DNA of 64,000 nt, taken from positions 10,467 through 74,466 of the forward strand of contig NZ_JAXDSS010000069.1 in NCBI RefSeq assembly GCF_034090345.1, given 5' to 3'. How positions within the stretch are numbered: position 1 is the stretch's first letter; every line of letters begins with the position of its first letter. This document shows, piece after piece, positions 16,850-24,999 of the stretch. Origin of the DNA: Peptoniphilus sp034090345 (lineage in GTDB: Bacteria > Bacillota > Clostridia > Tissierellales > Peptoniphilaceae). The position numbers and the translations under genes are program-made. A model generated the notes under the pieces. It saw nothing but the letters and a program-made list of their open reading frames with translations. It made no database searches and was not told the DNA's origin.

Positions 16850-17639
16850 ATCAATAGAGTACATTAAGAGTGTAACTAATATTGAACCTGAAATAGGTGT
16901 TATATTAGGTTCAGGACTTGGAGATTTTGCTGAAACAATTGAAGAAAAAGTGGTTATTCCATACAATGATATACCTGACTTTCCTAAGTCAACAGTAGTA
17001 GGTCATGAAGGTAGTTTGATATTTGGGAAAGTAAAGGGAAAAAATGTTGTGGCTATGCAAGGGAGAATCCATTTTTATGAAGGTCAAGGTATGGATAAAG
17101 TTGTATATCCTATAAAGGTTATGAGCGAATTAGGTATAAAATTTTTAATAGTTACAAATGCTTGTGGGGGTATAAATACGAATTTTAAACCTGGGGATTT
17201 AATGCTTATAAGAGACCACATTAATTTTTCAGGCCAAAATCCACTTATAGGGCCAAATGACGATAAAGGGCCAAGATTTTTAGATATGACCTATACTTAC
17301 TCAAAAAGACTTATGGAATTATCGAAAAAAGTAGCTGGAGGAATAAATATAAAATTACAAGAAGGTGTTTATATGTATTTTACCGGCCCAACGTACGAGA
17401 CGCCAGCTGAAATTGTATTTGCTAGAACAATAGGAGCTGATGCTGCTGGAATGAGTACTGTACCTGAAGTTATTGTAGCAAGACATAGAGGTATAGAAGT
17501 TTTGGGTATATCTTGTATTACTAATATGGCTGCTGGAATTTTAGATCAACCATTAGACCATAAGGAAGTTATAGAAGTTTCAAACGCAATTAATGAAGAT
17601 TTTAAAAAACTAGTTCAAGAAATTATAAGGGTGATGTAA
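16842..17639 (+). CDS. punA: Purine-nucleoside phosphorylase
   Basis: Trimeric PNP that cleaves (deoxy)inosine/guanosine with phosphate. Motifs are GVILGSGLGDFAE (phosphate), VVGHEGSLIFG, VTNACGGIN, and the substrate-site GPTYETPAEI and GISCITNMAAGI. The length of 265 residues is standard. It overlaps the following pyrimidine phosphorylase by one base, so purine and pyrimidine nucleoside salvage are made from one message. A BMP-type nucleoside ABC importer at 53950-58685 would supply substrate. Confidence 0.95.
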   Translation: MNKSIEYIKSVTNIEPEIGVILGSGLGDFAETIEEKVVIPYNDIPDFPKSTVVGHEGSLIFGKVKGKNVVAMQGRIHFYEGQGMDKVVYPIKVMSELGIKFLIVTNACGGINTNFKPGDLMLIRDHINFSGQNPLIGPNDDKGPRFLDMTYTYSKRLMELSKKVAGGINIKLQEGVYMYFTGPTYETPAEIVFARTIGADAAGMSTVPEVIVARHRGIEVLGISCITNMAAGILDQPLDHKEVIEVSNAINEDFKKLVQEIIRVM

Positions 17640-18943
17640 TGAATACTTATGAAATTATAGAAAATAAGAAAAACGGATTAAAACTTACTCCTGAAGAAAT
17701 TAAATATATTGTAGAAGGATATACTAAAGGTAATATTCCGGATTATCAAGTTTCAGCACTTTTAATGGCAATTTGCTTGAAAGGAATGGATGTTGATGAA
17801 ACATTTAATTTGACTAAATCAATGATAGAATCAGGCGATACTATAGATTTGACTGGAATAGAAGGTAAAAAAGTAGATAAACATTCAACAGGAGGTGTTG
17901 GAGATACAACTACTTTAGTATTAGGGCCTTTAGTGGCAAGTTGTGGAATCCCATTCGCAAAGATGAGTGGGAGAGGACTTGGTCACACAGGGGGAACTTT
18001 AGATAAACTAGAGTCTATTCCAGGGTTAAGCATAGATTTGGGGATAGAAGAGTTCATAGATAACACAAATAAAATAAAATTAGCGATATGTGGACAGACA
18101 ACTGATGTAACTCCAGCTGATAAGAAAATTTATGCTCTTAGAGACACTACTGCTACAGTAAATAATGTTAGTCTAATTTCAAGCTCCATAATGAGTAAAA
18201 AAATAGCTGTTGGAGCTGACTGTTTAGTTCTAGATGTAAAAGTTGGGTCAGGAGCTTTTATGAAAACTGTAGAAGATGCAGTGGAATTATCTGAAATGAT
18301 GGTAAGTTTAGGAGAAAAAGCTGGTAAAAATACACAAGCTGTCATTACTAATATGAATCAACCTTTGGGAAGAGCTGTTGGAAACAGCTTGGAAGTAATA
18401 GAAGCTATAAATACATTAAAAGGACAAGGACCAGAAGATCTTTATGAATTATCTATGGAACTTGCAGAAAAACTTTTATTGGTTTCAGGGCATTCACAGA
18501 CTGAAGAAGAGGCAAGGGAAGCTTTAGAAGAAAAAATAGCATCAGGAAAAGCCTATGAAAAATTTAAAGAATTTGTAGAACTTCAAGGCGGAGATGTCAG
18601 TTATGTCGAAGATGTAAATAAATTTGAACTATCTCCAATGTTTGAATTATTCTCTGAAGTAGATGGCTATGTTCAAGGTATAGATGCTCTTGGAATAGGA
18701 GAAGCTTCTAAAAATTTAGGAGCTGGAAGAGAGACAAAAGAAAGTGAATTAGACTTAGGAGCTGGAATCGTACTAAATAAAAAAATAGGAGATAGAGTTT
18801 CTAAAGGAGAATTAATAGCTACGTTATACACTAAAAAAGATAATGTTGAAGAAATTAAAGAACAAATTTTAAAAGCATTCAAATTTAGTGATAGTAAAGT
18901 TGAAAAAGACCAACTAATTTTGAAAGTGATAAAACATGAATAA
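17639..18943 (+). CDS. pdp: Pyrimidine-nucleoside phosphorylase
   Basis: A 434-residue homodimeric phosphorylase for uridine/thymidine. The family signature is SGRGLGHTGGTLDKLESIPG, with KHSTGGVGDTTTL at the phosphate-binding part and DVKVGSGAFMK. The C-terminal domain (residues 345-433) resembles the lipoyl-like alpha/beta domain of these enzymes. The length matches the Bacillus Pdp type; the gene could equally be named deoA. It overlaps the M50 protease gene by 8 nt. Confidence 0.94.
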   Translation: MNTYEIIENKKNGLKLTPEEIKYIVEGYTKGNIPDYQVSALLMAICLKGMDVDETFNLTKSMIESGDTIDLTGIEGKKVDKHSTGGVGDTTTLVLGPLVASCGIPFAKMSGRGLGHTGGTLDKLESIPGLSIDLGIEEFIDNTNKIKLAICGQTTDVTPADKKIYALRDTTATVNNVSLISSSIMSKKIAVGADCLVLDVKVGSGAFMKTVEDAVELSEMMVSLGEKAGKNTQAVITNMNQPLGRAVGNSLEVIEAINTLKGQGPEDLYELSMELAEKLLLVSGHSQTEEEAREALEEKIASGKAYEKFKEFVELQGGDVSYVEDVNKFELSPMFELFSEVDGYVQGIDALGIGEASKNLGAGRETKESELDLGAGIVLNKKIGDRVSKGELIATLYTKKDNVEEIKEQILKAFKFSDSKVEKDQLILKVIKHE

Positions 18944-19547
18944 TAATATTGTATTTGTGTATTTAGTAAGAATTGTTGCATTACTTGTAGCGATAATTCC
19001 ACATGAATTTGCACATGGTCTTGCTGCCCTTGCTTTTGGCGACGATACAGCTAAAAGAAATGGAAGACTATCTTTTAATCCCATAAATCACATAGATCCT
19101 ATGGGATTATTATTTATGGTATTGTTTAGAGTCGGTTGGGCTAAGGCAGTACCAATAAATGTAAGAGAATTTAGAAACAGAAGATTGGGGTTATTTGTTG
19201 TTTCAATAGCTGGAGTTGTAACGAACTTTATAATAGGTTTAATTGCAGCTGTTGTATTCGTTAAATTTGCATATACAAATGAAACTGTGGCGATATTTTT
19301 CAGAGAGATAATGTGGTATAACGTAATGCTGGGAGTGTTTAATTTAGTTCCATTGCCACCTCTTGATGGCTCAAAAATAATTATGTCATTTTTCTCTGAT
19401 GATGTTCAAGATTTTATATTAGCTAATGAACGATATATTTATATTTTATTAGTTATAGGAATTTTCTCGGGATTTATAAATTCAATTATATTTCCTGTTA
19501 TACAGTTGATAATAGATAAATTTATTACTTTTGGGTTGATGATATGA
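18936..19547 (+). CDS. Site-2 protease family (M50) membrane metalloprotease
   Basis: A 203-residue membrane protein with about five helices. The zinc motif HEFAHG (HExxH) lies in the first helix and the second ligand motif NLVPLPPLDGSKI near residue 140. This is the short Rip/YwhC-like group of M50 peptidases, without a PDZ domain. The substrate is unknown. It precedes scpA-scpB with a 4-nt overlap, an order common in Firmicutes. Confidence 0.9.
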   Translation: MNNNIVFVYLVRIVALLVAIIPHEFAHGLAALAFGDDTAKRNGRLSFNPINHIDPMGLLFMVLFRVGWAKAVPINVREFRNRRLGLFVVSIAGVVTNFIIGLIAAVVFVKFAYTNETVAIFFREIMWYNVMLGVFNLVPLPPLDGSKIIMSFFSDDVQDFILANERYIYILLVIGIFSGFINSIIFPVIQLIIDKFITFGLMI

Positions 19548-20284
19548 ACTATAACATAGAGCTTGAAGTATATAATGGACCGTATGATTTAATTTTAGAT
19601 TTGGTAAAAAAGAATGAATTAGATATATATGATATAGAAATAAATCTTATTACGTCTCAATTTTTAGAGTATATAAAAGCTGTTGAAGAATTGAACTTAG
19701 AATTGACTAGTGATTTCATTGTGATGGCAAGTACTTTATTGGAAATAAAATCAAAAATGCTTCTTCCTAAACAAACACAAAAAGAGGATGAAGAAAATGA
19801 AGAAGATCCAAGAGATGAATTGGTTCAAAAACTTTTAGAATATGAGCGCTTCAAAAAAGCTACTGAGATATTAAGAGAGCAAGAAAAATATGAAATGAAA
19901 TCTTTTTTTAAACTTAAAGAGGATTTTTCATATTTAGATGACCTAAGCTTTTTAAAAGAAGTTGATGTAGATAAGTTGGCAATAACATTTAATAATATAT
20001 TAAAAAGATGTGGTAAAGATGAGGATATCCATATAATACCTATGGAAAGATTTTCTGTAAAAAAATGTATGGATTTTATAAATAAAAAATTAAAGTTAAA
20101 TTCGGAATTTTATTTTTCTGAATTGCTGACTGAATTTGCAATGAGAGAAGAGATAGTTTCATATTTTTTAGCTCTGCTTGAAATGTGTAAGTTACAAGTT
20201 TTAACGTTGAGTCAAAATGAAGATTTAACAGATATAAAAATAGTATCTAAATCTGAAGAAAGTGAATTGAATTATGGAAATTGA
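19544..20284 (+). CDS. scpA: Segregation and condensation protein ScpA
   Basis: Kleisin subunit of the SMC-ScpAB chromosome condensation complex. The N-terminus YNIELEVYNGPYDLILDLVKKNELDIYDI is the SMC-binding helical domain; the C-terminal winged helix ends the protein. The length of 246 residues is normal. It overlaps scpB by 11 nt, giving the stoichiometric coupling usual for this pair. Confidence 0.95.
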   Translation: MNYNIELEVYNGPYDLILDLVKKNELDIYDIEINLITSQFLEYIKAVEELNLELTSDFIVMASTLLEIKSKMLLPKQTQKEDEENEEDPRDELVQKLLEYERFKKATEILREQEKYEMKSFFKLKEDFSYLDDLSFLKEVDVDKLAITFNNILKRCGKDEDIHIIPMERFSVKKCMDFINKKLKLNSEFYFSELLTEFAMREEIVSYFLALLEMCKLQVLTLSQNEDLTDIKIVSKSEESELNYGN

Positions 20285-20819
20285 AACTTTAAGTGGAATT
20301 ATAGAAAGCATTTTATTTGCTTGGGCAGAGCCGGTTACTATTAAAGAGCTAGCTCAAGCTGTTAAGGCATCAGACATTAATATATTAACTGCAATAAATT
20401 TTTTAAAAGATAAGTATGTAGATAAGAATAGCGGTTTGAGATTAACAGACATCAATGGGGCATATACATTGTCTACAAAACCTGAAAACTATGATTACGT
20501 CAATGAATTTGTAACAAAAAAGAACATAAAGAGTTTGTCGGGAGCTTCCTTAGAGGTGCTTTCAATAGTTGCATACAAACAGCCTATTACAAAGATTGAG
20601 ATAGAGGAAATTCGTGGGGTAAAATGCGATACAAGTTTAAAAAATTTAGTGGATTTGAATTTGATTGCAATAACTGGTCAACTTCAAAAAATAGGCAAAC
20701 CTAATATATATGAAACAACAGATGATTTTTTATTGAAATTTGGATTAAAAAATTTGGAAGATTTGCCAATTATTGATGATGAATCATATGAGACTAATTT
20801 TTTGGAGGAACGAGATTGA
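20274..20819 (+). CDS. scpB: Segregation and condensation protein ScpB
   Basis: A winged-helix dimer that binds the ScpA kleisin linker. Conserved blocks are IIESILFAWAEPVTIKELA, SGASLEVLSIVAYKQPITKIEIEEIRGV and the C-terminal ALL-type helix region. The 181-residue length is normal. The stop overlaps the TTG start of rluB by 3 nt. Confidence 0.95.
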   Translation: MEIETLSGIIESILFAWAEPVTIKELAQAVKASDINILTAINFLKDKYVDKNSGLRLTDINGAYTLSTKPENYDYVNEFVTKKNIKSLSGASLEVLSIVAYKQPITKIEIEEIRGVKCDTSLKNLVDLNLIAITGQLQKIGKPNIYETTDDFLLKFGLKNLEDLPIIDDESYETNFLEERD

Positions 20820-21526
20820 GATTACAAAAATTTATGGCACATAGTGGTGTAGCATCAAGAAGAAAGTGCGAAGAATTAATTGCTCAAGGAAGAGTAAAAG
20901 TGAATGATGAAATAGTAACTGAAATGGGCAAAACAGTAACTGCTAAAGATAGAGTATATCTTGATTTTAAAAGACTAAAAATTATAAAAGATCATTCTTA
21001 TTATATTTTAAATAAACCTATGGGCGTTGTTTCAACCGTTTCAGATGAAAAAAAACGTACTACAGTTATAGACTTAATTGAATCTAATGAGAGATTATAT
21101 CCAGTGGGTAGGCTTGATATTGATACAACTGGATTACTTATATTGACTGATGATGGAGAATTGACCAATAAACTAATGCATCCATCAAATGTAGTCGAAA
21201 AAACATATATTGCTACTGTAGAAGGAACTCCTAACAAAACTGAATTAGATATGTTAAGAGTTGGAATAAAAGTTGGAAAAGAAAAGTTTTCTCCAGCGAA
21301 AGTAAAAGTTTTAAAACGATTTGAAAGTGATAGCATATTAGAAATTAAAATACATGAAGGCAAAAATCACGAAGTAAAAATAATGTGTGAAAAAATAGGA
21401 CACCCAGTTAAAAAGTTAAAGAGAATAAAAATAGGCAATTTGGAATTGGGAGATTTGAGAATAGGAAACTACAGAAGATTAGAAGAAGATGAAGTTAAGT
21501 ATTTAAAAGAGTTGACGAAATGCTAG
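20816..21526 (+). CDS. rluB: Pseudouridine synthase, RluB/RsuA family
   Basis: An N-terminal S4 domain (MRLQKFMAHSGVASRRKCEELI) is followed by the RsuA/RluB catalytic domain with GRLDIDTTGLLILTDDG, whose second Asp is the catalytic residue. The start is TTG at 20816, supported by GGAGG seven bases upstream. In Firmicutes the enzyme beside scpAB is RluB, which makes pseudouridine at 23S position 2605. It overlaps the next methyltransferase gene by 7 nt. Confidence 0.92.
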   Translation: MRLQKFMAHSGVASRRKCEELIAQGRVKVNDEIVTEMGKTVTAKDRVYLDFKRLKIIKDHSYYILNKPMGVVSTVSDEKKRTTVIDLIESNERLYPVGRLDIDTTGLLILTDDGELTNKLMHPSNVVEKTYIATVEGTPNKTELDMLRVGIKVGKEKFSPAKVKVLKRFESDSILEIKIHEGKNHEVKIMCEKIGHPVKKLKRIKIGNLELGDLRIGNYRRLEEDEVKYLKELTKC

Positions 21527-22080
21527 TAAATTCAAAATTTTCGGACGTAATTGATGACATCTTAAAAGAAATAGATTTAGATGGGAAATTTGCACTTGAT
21601 GCTACTTGTGGAAGAGGAAATGACTCATTAAAATTAATTCAGAAATTAGGTGGTAATGGATTTCTCTATGCTTGTGATATTCAAGAAGAGGCTATAAATT
21701 CAACGAAAAATGTATTGAATTCAACAGGATACAAAAACTATAGATTATATAAAATTTCCCATGAATATATTTTTGATAGAATAGAAGAAAAGTTGGATTT
21801 TATAATATATAATTTGGGATATTTGCCTAAATCAGATAAGTTAATAGTCACAAAAGCTGATAGTACAATTATTTCTTTGAAAGAAGCAATTAATAAGATT
21901 TCTAAAATGGGAATTATTGTTGTAGTTTCATATCTAGGGCATCAAGGATCATTTGAAGAAAGAGAAAAGTTAAACGATTTTTTAAAAAATCTAGATCAAA
22001 AAAATTATAAAGTGGAAAAAATAGAATTCTTTAATCAAATAAATAATCCACCTATAGTTTATAAAATAGGAGTTGTTTAA
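21520..22080 (+). CDS. YtqB/MnmM-type class I SAM methyltransferase
   Basis: A 186-residue Rossmann methyltransferase. The SAM motif is LDATCGRGNDSLKLIQKLG, the acidic loop CDIQEEAI, and the distinctive catalytic-region NLGYLPKSDK. These match the YtqB family, shown in Bacillus and Staphylococcus to methylate the wobble uridine side chain of tRNA (MnmM). The family was formerly annotated as rRNA methylase. It overlaps neighbours on both sides. Confidence 0.85.
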   Translation: MLVNSKFSDVIDDILKEIDLDGKFALDATCGRGNDSLKLIQKLGGNGFLYACDIQEEAINSTKNVLNSTGYKNYRLYKISHEYIFDRIEEKLDFIIYNLGYLPKSDKLIVTKADSTIISLKEAINKISKMGIIVVVSYLGHQGSFEEREKLNDFLKNLDQKNYKVEKIEFFNQINNPPIVYKIGVV

Positions 22081-23273
22081 TGAGAGTTGCAGTGATAGGA
22101 GCTGGAGCTGCGGGCATGATGGCAGCTTCTGTTTGTGAATGTGAAGTTGTTTTGTTTGAAAAAAATGAAAAAGTTGGTAAAAAATTATTTATAACCGGAA
22201 AGGGAAGATGTAATTTAACAAATTCAAAAGATATCTCTGAATTTTTTGATAGTATAAATAGAAATTCTAAATTTCTATATTCTGCTCTTTATACTTTTAG
22301 TAATGATAGTGTAATTAAAAAATTTGAATCATACGGACTTAAACTCAAGGTTGAAAGAGGAGATAGAGTTTTTCCGGAATCAGATAAATCTTCTGATGTT
22401 ATTAAAACATATGAAAAGATGTTAAAAGATAATAATGTGGAAATACGGCTTAATACAGATGTGCATAAGATAAATAAAGTAGATGAGAAATTTGAAGTTG
22501 ATGGCGAAATATTTGACAAGGTTATAGTAGCTTGTGGGGGAGTTTCATATAGGTCAACTGGTTCGACTGGAGATGGATATAAATTTGCTAAAAGTTTTGG
22601 ACATAAAATAGTGGACTTGAAACCAGCTCTAGCTCCTATATTATTAAATATAGATTGTACTGATTTATCTGGGCTAAGTTTAAAAAATGTAGAGTTAAAT
22701 GCTTTCTCAGGTAATAAAAAATTAAGTTATGAATTTGGAGAAATGTTGTTTACACACAACGGAATTTCAGGTCCTATTGTACTTAGAACATCAAGTTTAA
22801 TAAATCGAAAAGATAATATTAAATTATTTTTAGATTTAAAACCTGCACTAGACATACAAACTTTAGATAAAAGAATTTTAAGAGATTTTGAGGAATTTAA
22901 AAATAAAGACATTGCCAATGCTTTAAAAAATTTATTGCCTAAAAAGCTAATAGACTTGGTTTTAAAATCTGCAAACATACCATATTATAAAAAAGTGAAT
23001 GAAGTATCAAAACAGGATAGAAATAATCTTGTCAATACAATTAAAAATCTAAATTTAGAATATAAATCAATTATGGATATAAATACTTCTATAGTAACAA
23101 GCGGTGGAGTGGATACTAAAGAAATTGATTCATCCACAATGGAGTCAAAGTTAGTAAAAGGTTTATATTTTGCAGGAGAAACTATAGATATAGATGCTAT
23201 GACTGGAGGATATAATTTGCAACTTGCAAATTCAACAGGTTACCTTGCGGGAATTAATGCTTCTAAAATATAG
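22080..23273 (+). CDS. HI0933/YhiN family FAD-dependent oxidoreductase
   Basis: A 397-residue flavoprotein. The N-terminal dinucleotide-binding motif is VIGAGAAGMMAA; the family signature GKGRCNLTNS follows, and the C-terminal FAD motif is YFAGETIDIDAMTGGYNLQLA. The reaction of this widespread family is not known. It shares one base with the preceding stop and is the last gene of the long run that began at 11218. No terminator is clear; an imperfect GGCTC/GAGTC hairpin near 23433-23453 could act as one. Confidence 0.9.
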   Translation: MRVAVIGAGAAGMMAASVCECEVVLFEKNEKVGKKLFITGKGRCNLTNSKDISEFFDSINRNSKFLYSALYTFSNDSVIKKFESYGLKLKVERGDRVFPESDKSSDVIKTYEKMLKDNNVEIRLNTDVHKINKVDEKFEVDGEIFDKVIVACGGVSYRSTGSTGDGYKFAKSFGHKIVDLKPALAPILLNIDCTDLSGLSLKNVELNAFSGNKKLSYEFGEMLFTHNGISGPIVLRTSSLINRKDNIKLFLDLKPALDIQTLDKRILRDFEEFKNKDIANALKNLLPKKLIDLVLKSANIPYYKKVNEVSKQDRNNLVNTIKNLNLEYKSIMDINTSIVTSGGVDTKEIDSSTMESKLVKGLYFAGETIDIDAMTGGYNLQLANSTGYLAGINASKI

Positions 23274-23583
23274 ACAACTCATGATAAAATAAATTAATTC
23301 AACCCGCTAGAATAATTGAAACAATAAGAATATAGAATACTATAAAATAAGAATTGTCAGAGTATAATACATTGAAGATACCGAGTTGAGGGACTTAGAA
23401 AAATTAGTAATGGTAATCGAAATATTGTGGGGGCTCATTAATACGAGTCTCTCTTATTATTTAAAAATCAACACATAGCAGCTAAAATAAATCCTAAACC
23501 AAAATAAACCAAAAACCACTAAAAATAAGCATAGCAAACAAAACTCCCAGGAGTTTTCAAAAAATTTCGTATTTTTATACCAA
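23274..23583 (+). other. Intergenic region with no gene
   Basis: No supported coding sequence. It contains a weak hairpin GGCTC/GAGTC near 23433-23453 and a perfect 8-bp inverted repeat AAAACTCC-CA-GGAGTTTT at 23540-23557. The latter may be the terminator of the ISL3 remnant on the minus strand. Confidence 0.5.
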
Positions 23584-23877
23584 CTATTTACAAGAAAGCA
23601 TAATTCGCTTTCTAAACAAATTAAAATTTTTCATACTAAAACAATTTCTCTTTAAAGTCTTTATCTTTGTATATATGCCTTCAAAATGAATCAAAGACTT
23701 CTTACCGCAAATATGAATATCCCTAATCTTTTGAACTCTATGATCGTGAATCCAAATCCTTTTAGAACCACAATGAGGGCAGATAGACATCTTAGAAACA
23801 AAAAGATGAACATGGACAAGTTCATTATCCTCATTAAAACTATCAAAAACTACATCTTTAAAACCAAACAAATTCAT
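23584..23877 (-). pseudogene. ISL3-family transposase N-terminal remnant
   Basis: On the minus strand a reading frame begins MNLFGFKDVVFDS and contains the Zn-finger-like block CPHCGSKRIWIHDHRVQKIRDI, the N-terminal DNA-binding part of ISL3-family transposases. After about residue 75 the sequence loses similarity, apparently by frameshift, and the frame stops at about 98 residues. The DDE catalytic domain is absent. An upstream in-frame GTG at 23895 is a possible but less likely start. It is a dead fragment beside a tRNA gene. Confidence 0.75.
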
Positions 23878-23888
23878 GATATTATTAT

Positions 23889-23962
23889 TTTGCACTTATA
23901 TGCACATCCTAAATTTGGTTTTACTTATTTTAAGTTTAGGACTAAATGCGTATAAGTGCAAA
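23889..23962. repeat. Long nested inverted repeat at the ISL3 remnant
   Basis: Outer arms TTTGCACTTATA (23889-23900) and TATAAGTGCAAA (23951-23962) are perfectly complementary. Inner arms TCCTAAATTT (23907-23916) and AAGTTTAGGA (23932-23941) pair with one G-T. Six T residues follow on the plus strand. It could be a terminator-like hairpin, an IS end or both. Confidence 0.7.
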
Positions 23963-24133
23963 TTTTTTATACAAAAATATCTGTTAGAGATTTACTCCCC
24001 AACAGATATTATAGAGAATTTTTTGTCAAATATGTATTATTAACTAATACTGAGAAATAATTACCCTATTTAAATTTATTTTATTCTTAAATTAATATTT
24101 ACAAAATTCAACTTTAATAACAAAAATAAAATA

Positions 24134-24220
24134 TGGTGCGGAAAGCGGGATTTGAACCCGCACGCGATTACTCGCACATGCCCCTCAAACATGCCTGTCT
24201 GCCTATTCCAGCACTCCCGC
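24134..24220 (-). tRNA. tRNA-Leu (anticodon GAG)
   Basis: Read on the minus strand, the sequence starts GCGGGAG and ends CTTTCCGCACCA, with CCA encoded. The acceptor stem pairs as GCGGGAG with the complementary 3' end through wobble. The anticodon arm is CATGT-TTGAGGG-GCATG, giving anticodon GAG (Leu codons CUU/CUC). A long variable arm follows, as in class II tRNAs. The T arm is GCGGG-TTCAAAT-CCCGC. Confidence 0.95.
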
Positions 24221-24242
24221 AAACTCATAAGTTTAGAACATA

Positions 24243-24271
24243 ATTATACAATTTAGTGTTATTTTTGTAAA
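24243..24271 (-). promoter_or_regulatory. Promoter of the tRNA-Leu gene
   Basis: On the minus strand TTTACA and TATAAT are separated by 17 nt, with the -10 about 22 nt upstream of the tRNA 5' end. Confidence 0.75.
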
Positions 24272-24578
24272 GTTTAATATCGCAAGTTTAACTAGTGAAA
24301 ATCTAGAGTTGTCAAACATATGTGACAAGAAAACCATCCAATAATATTTTCAAAGGGTGTAATTGTCTTTTACAAATAATGCATACCCTTGTCAAGGGTC
24401 GCTCCGCTTTTCCCCTTAAAAGTTAAGAAAAATTATTAAAAAGACAAAAATCAAAAACATTGTGCAAAATTAATTTAAAGAGCAATCCTCTACAAGTAAG
24501 CTATTGCAAAGCTTACAGGAGTTTTATCTTTTTTTGCTGTCAAATCCAGGATTTTAAGAGTTTTAGAAAGTTTCAATT
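24272..24578 (+). other. Intergenic region with small inverted repeats
   Basis: No supported gene. It holds a 15-nt palindrome ACCCTTG-T-CAAGGGT at 24385-24399 and a hairpin GTAAGC/GCTTAC at 24496-24516, followed by a T-rich stretch that could terminate transcription on the plus strand. Confidence 0.5.
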
Positions 24579-24610
24579 AATGGTATAATTATAAAGATAA
24601 TTATACCATT
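24579..24610. promoter_or_regulatory. Perfect 14-bp inverted repeat overlapping the -10 of the asp23-fakA operon
   Basis: The arms AATGGTATAATTAT (24579-24592) and ATAATTATACCATT (24597-24610) are perfectly complementary around AAAG. The left arm contains TGGTATAAT, an extended -10 element, 44 nt from the asp23 start. A repressor site on the promoter or a hairpin at the transcript 5' end are both possible. Confidence 0.7.
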
Positions 24611-24632
24611 AAAGTGTCATAGGAGGTGCTCT

Positions 24633-24986
24633 ATGTCTGCAAATATAAATACTGATTTAGGTAATATTGTGATAGAAAATAATGTTATAGCGCATATCGC
24701 GGGTATGTCTGCTATGGAATCATATGGAATAGTTGGTATGGCGTCTAAAAATGCGGCAGATGGTTTATTACAAATTTTAAAACTTGATAATTTATCTAAA
24801 GGTATTCAGGTTAATTCAGAAAATGGAATGATTAATATTACACTACATGTTGTTTTGGAATATGGTGTGAGAATTTCTACGGTTGGAAATAATATTATAG
24901 ATAGAGTAAAATTTAATGTTGAAAATTTAACGGGACTTACAGTTGATAAAATAGAAGTCTTAGTTGAAGGAATAAGAACAGAGTAG
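24633..24986 (+). CDS. Asp23/Gls24 family protein (YloU type)
   Basis: A 117-residue Asp23/DUF322 protein paralogous to the one at 10359. The core is VIAHIAGMSAMESYGIVGM and LEYGVRISTVGNNIIDRVK. In Firmicutes the copy next to the DAK2-domain gene is called YloU. Its function is uncertain. It has an AGGAGGTG ribosome site and lies 13 nt upstream of fakA, with which it forms a conserved pair. Confidence 0.9.
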   Translation: MSANINTDLGNIVIENNVIAHIAGMSAMESYGIVGMASKNAADGLLQILKLDNLSKGIQVNSENGMINITLHVVLEYGVRISTVGNNIIDRVKFNVENLTGLTVDKIEVLVEGIRTE

Positions 24987-24999
24987 GGGGAACAGTGGA

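Noticed and set aside
23686..23955. Plus-strand ORF of 89 codons
   Set aside because: It is the antisense of the ISL3 transposase remnant, which explains the sequence better through its zinc-finger motif.
24385..24399. ACCCTTG-T-CAAGGGT palindrome as a possible attachment site
   Set aside because: No matching copy was seen elsewhere in the window and no integrase is nearby; it is kept only as a note in the intergenic entry.
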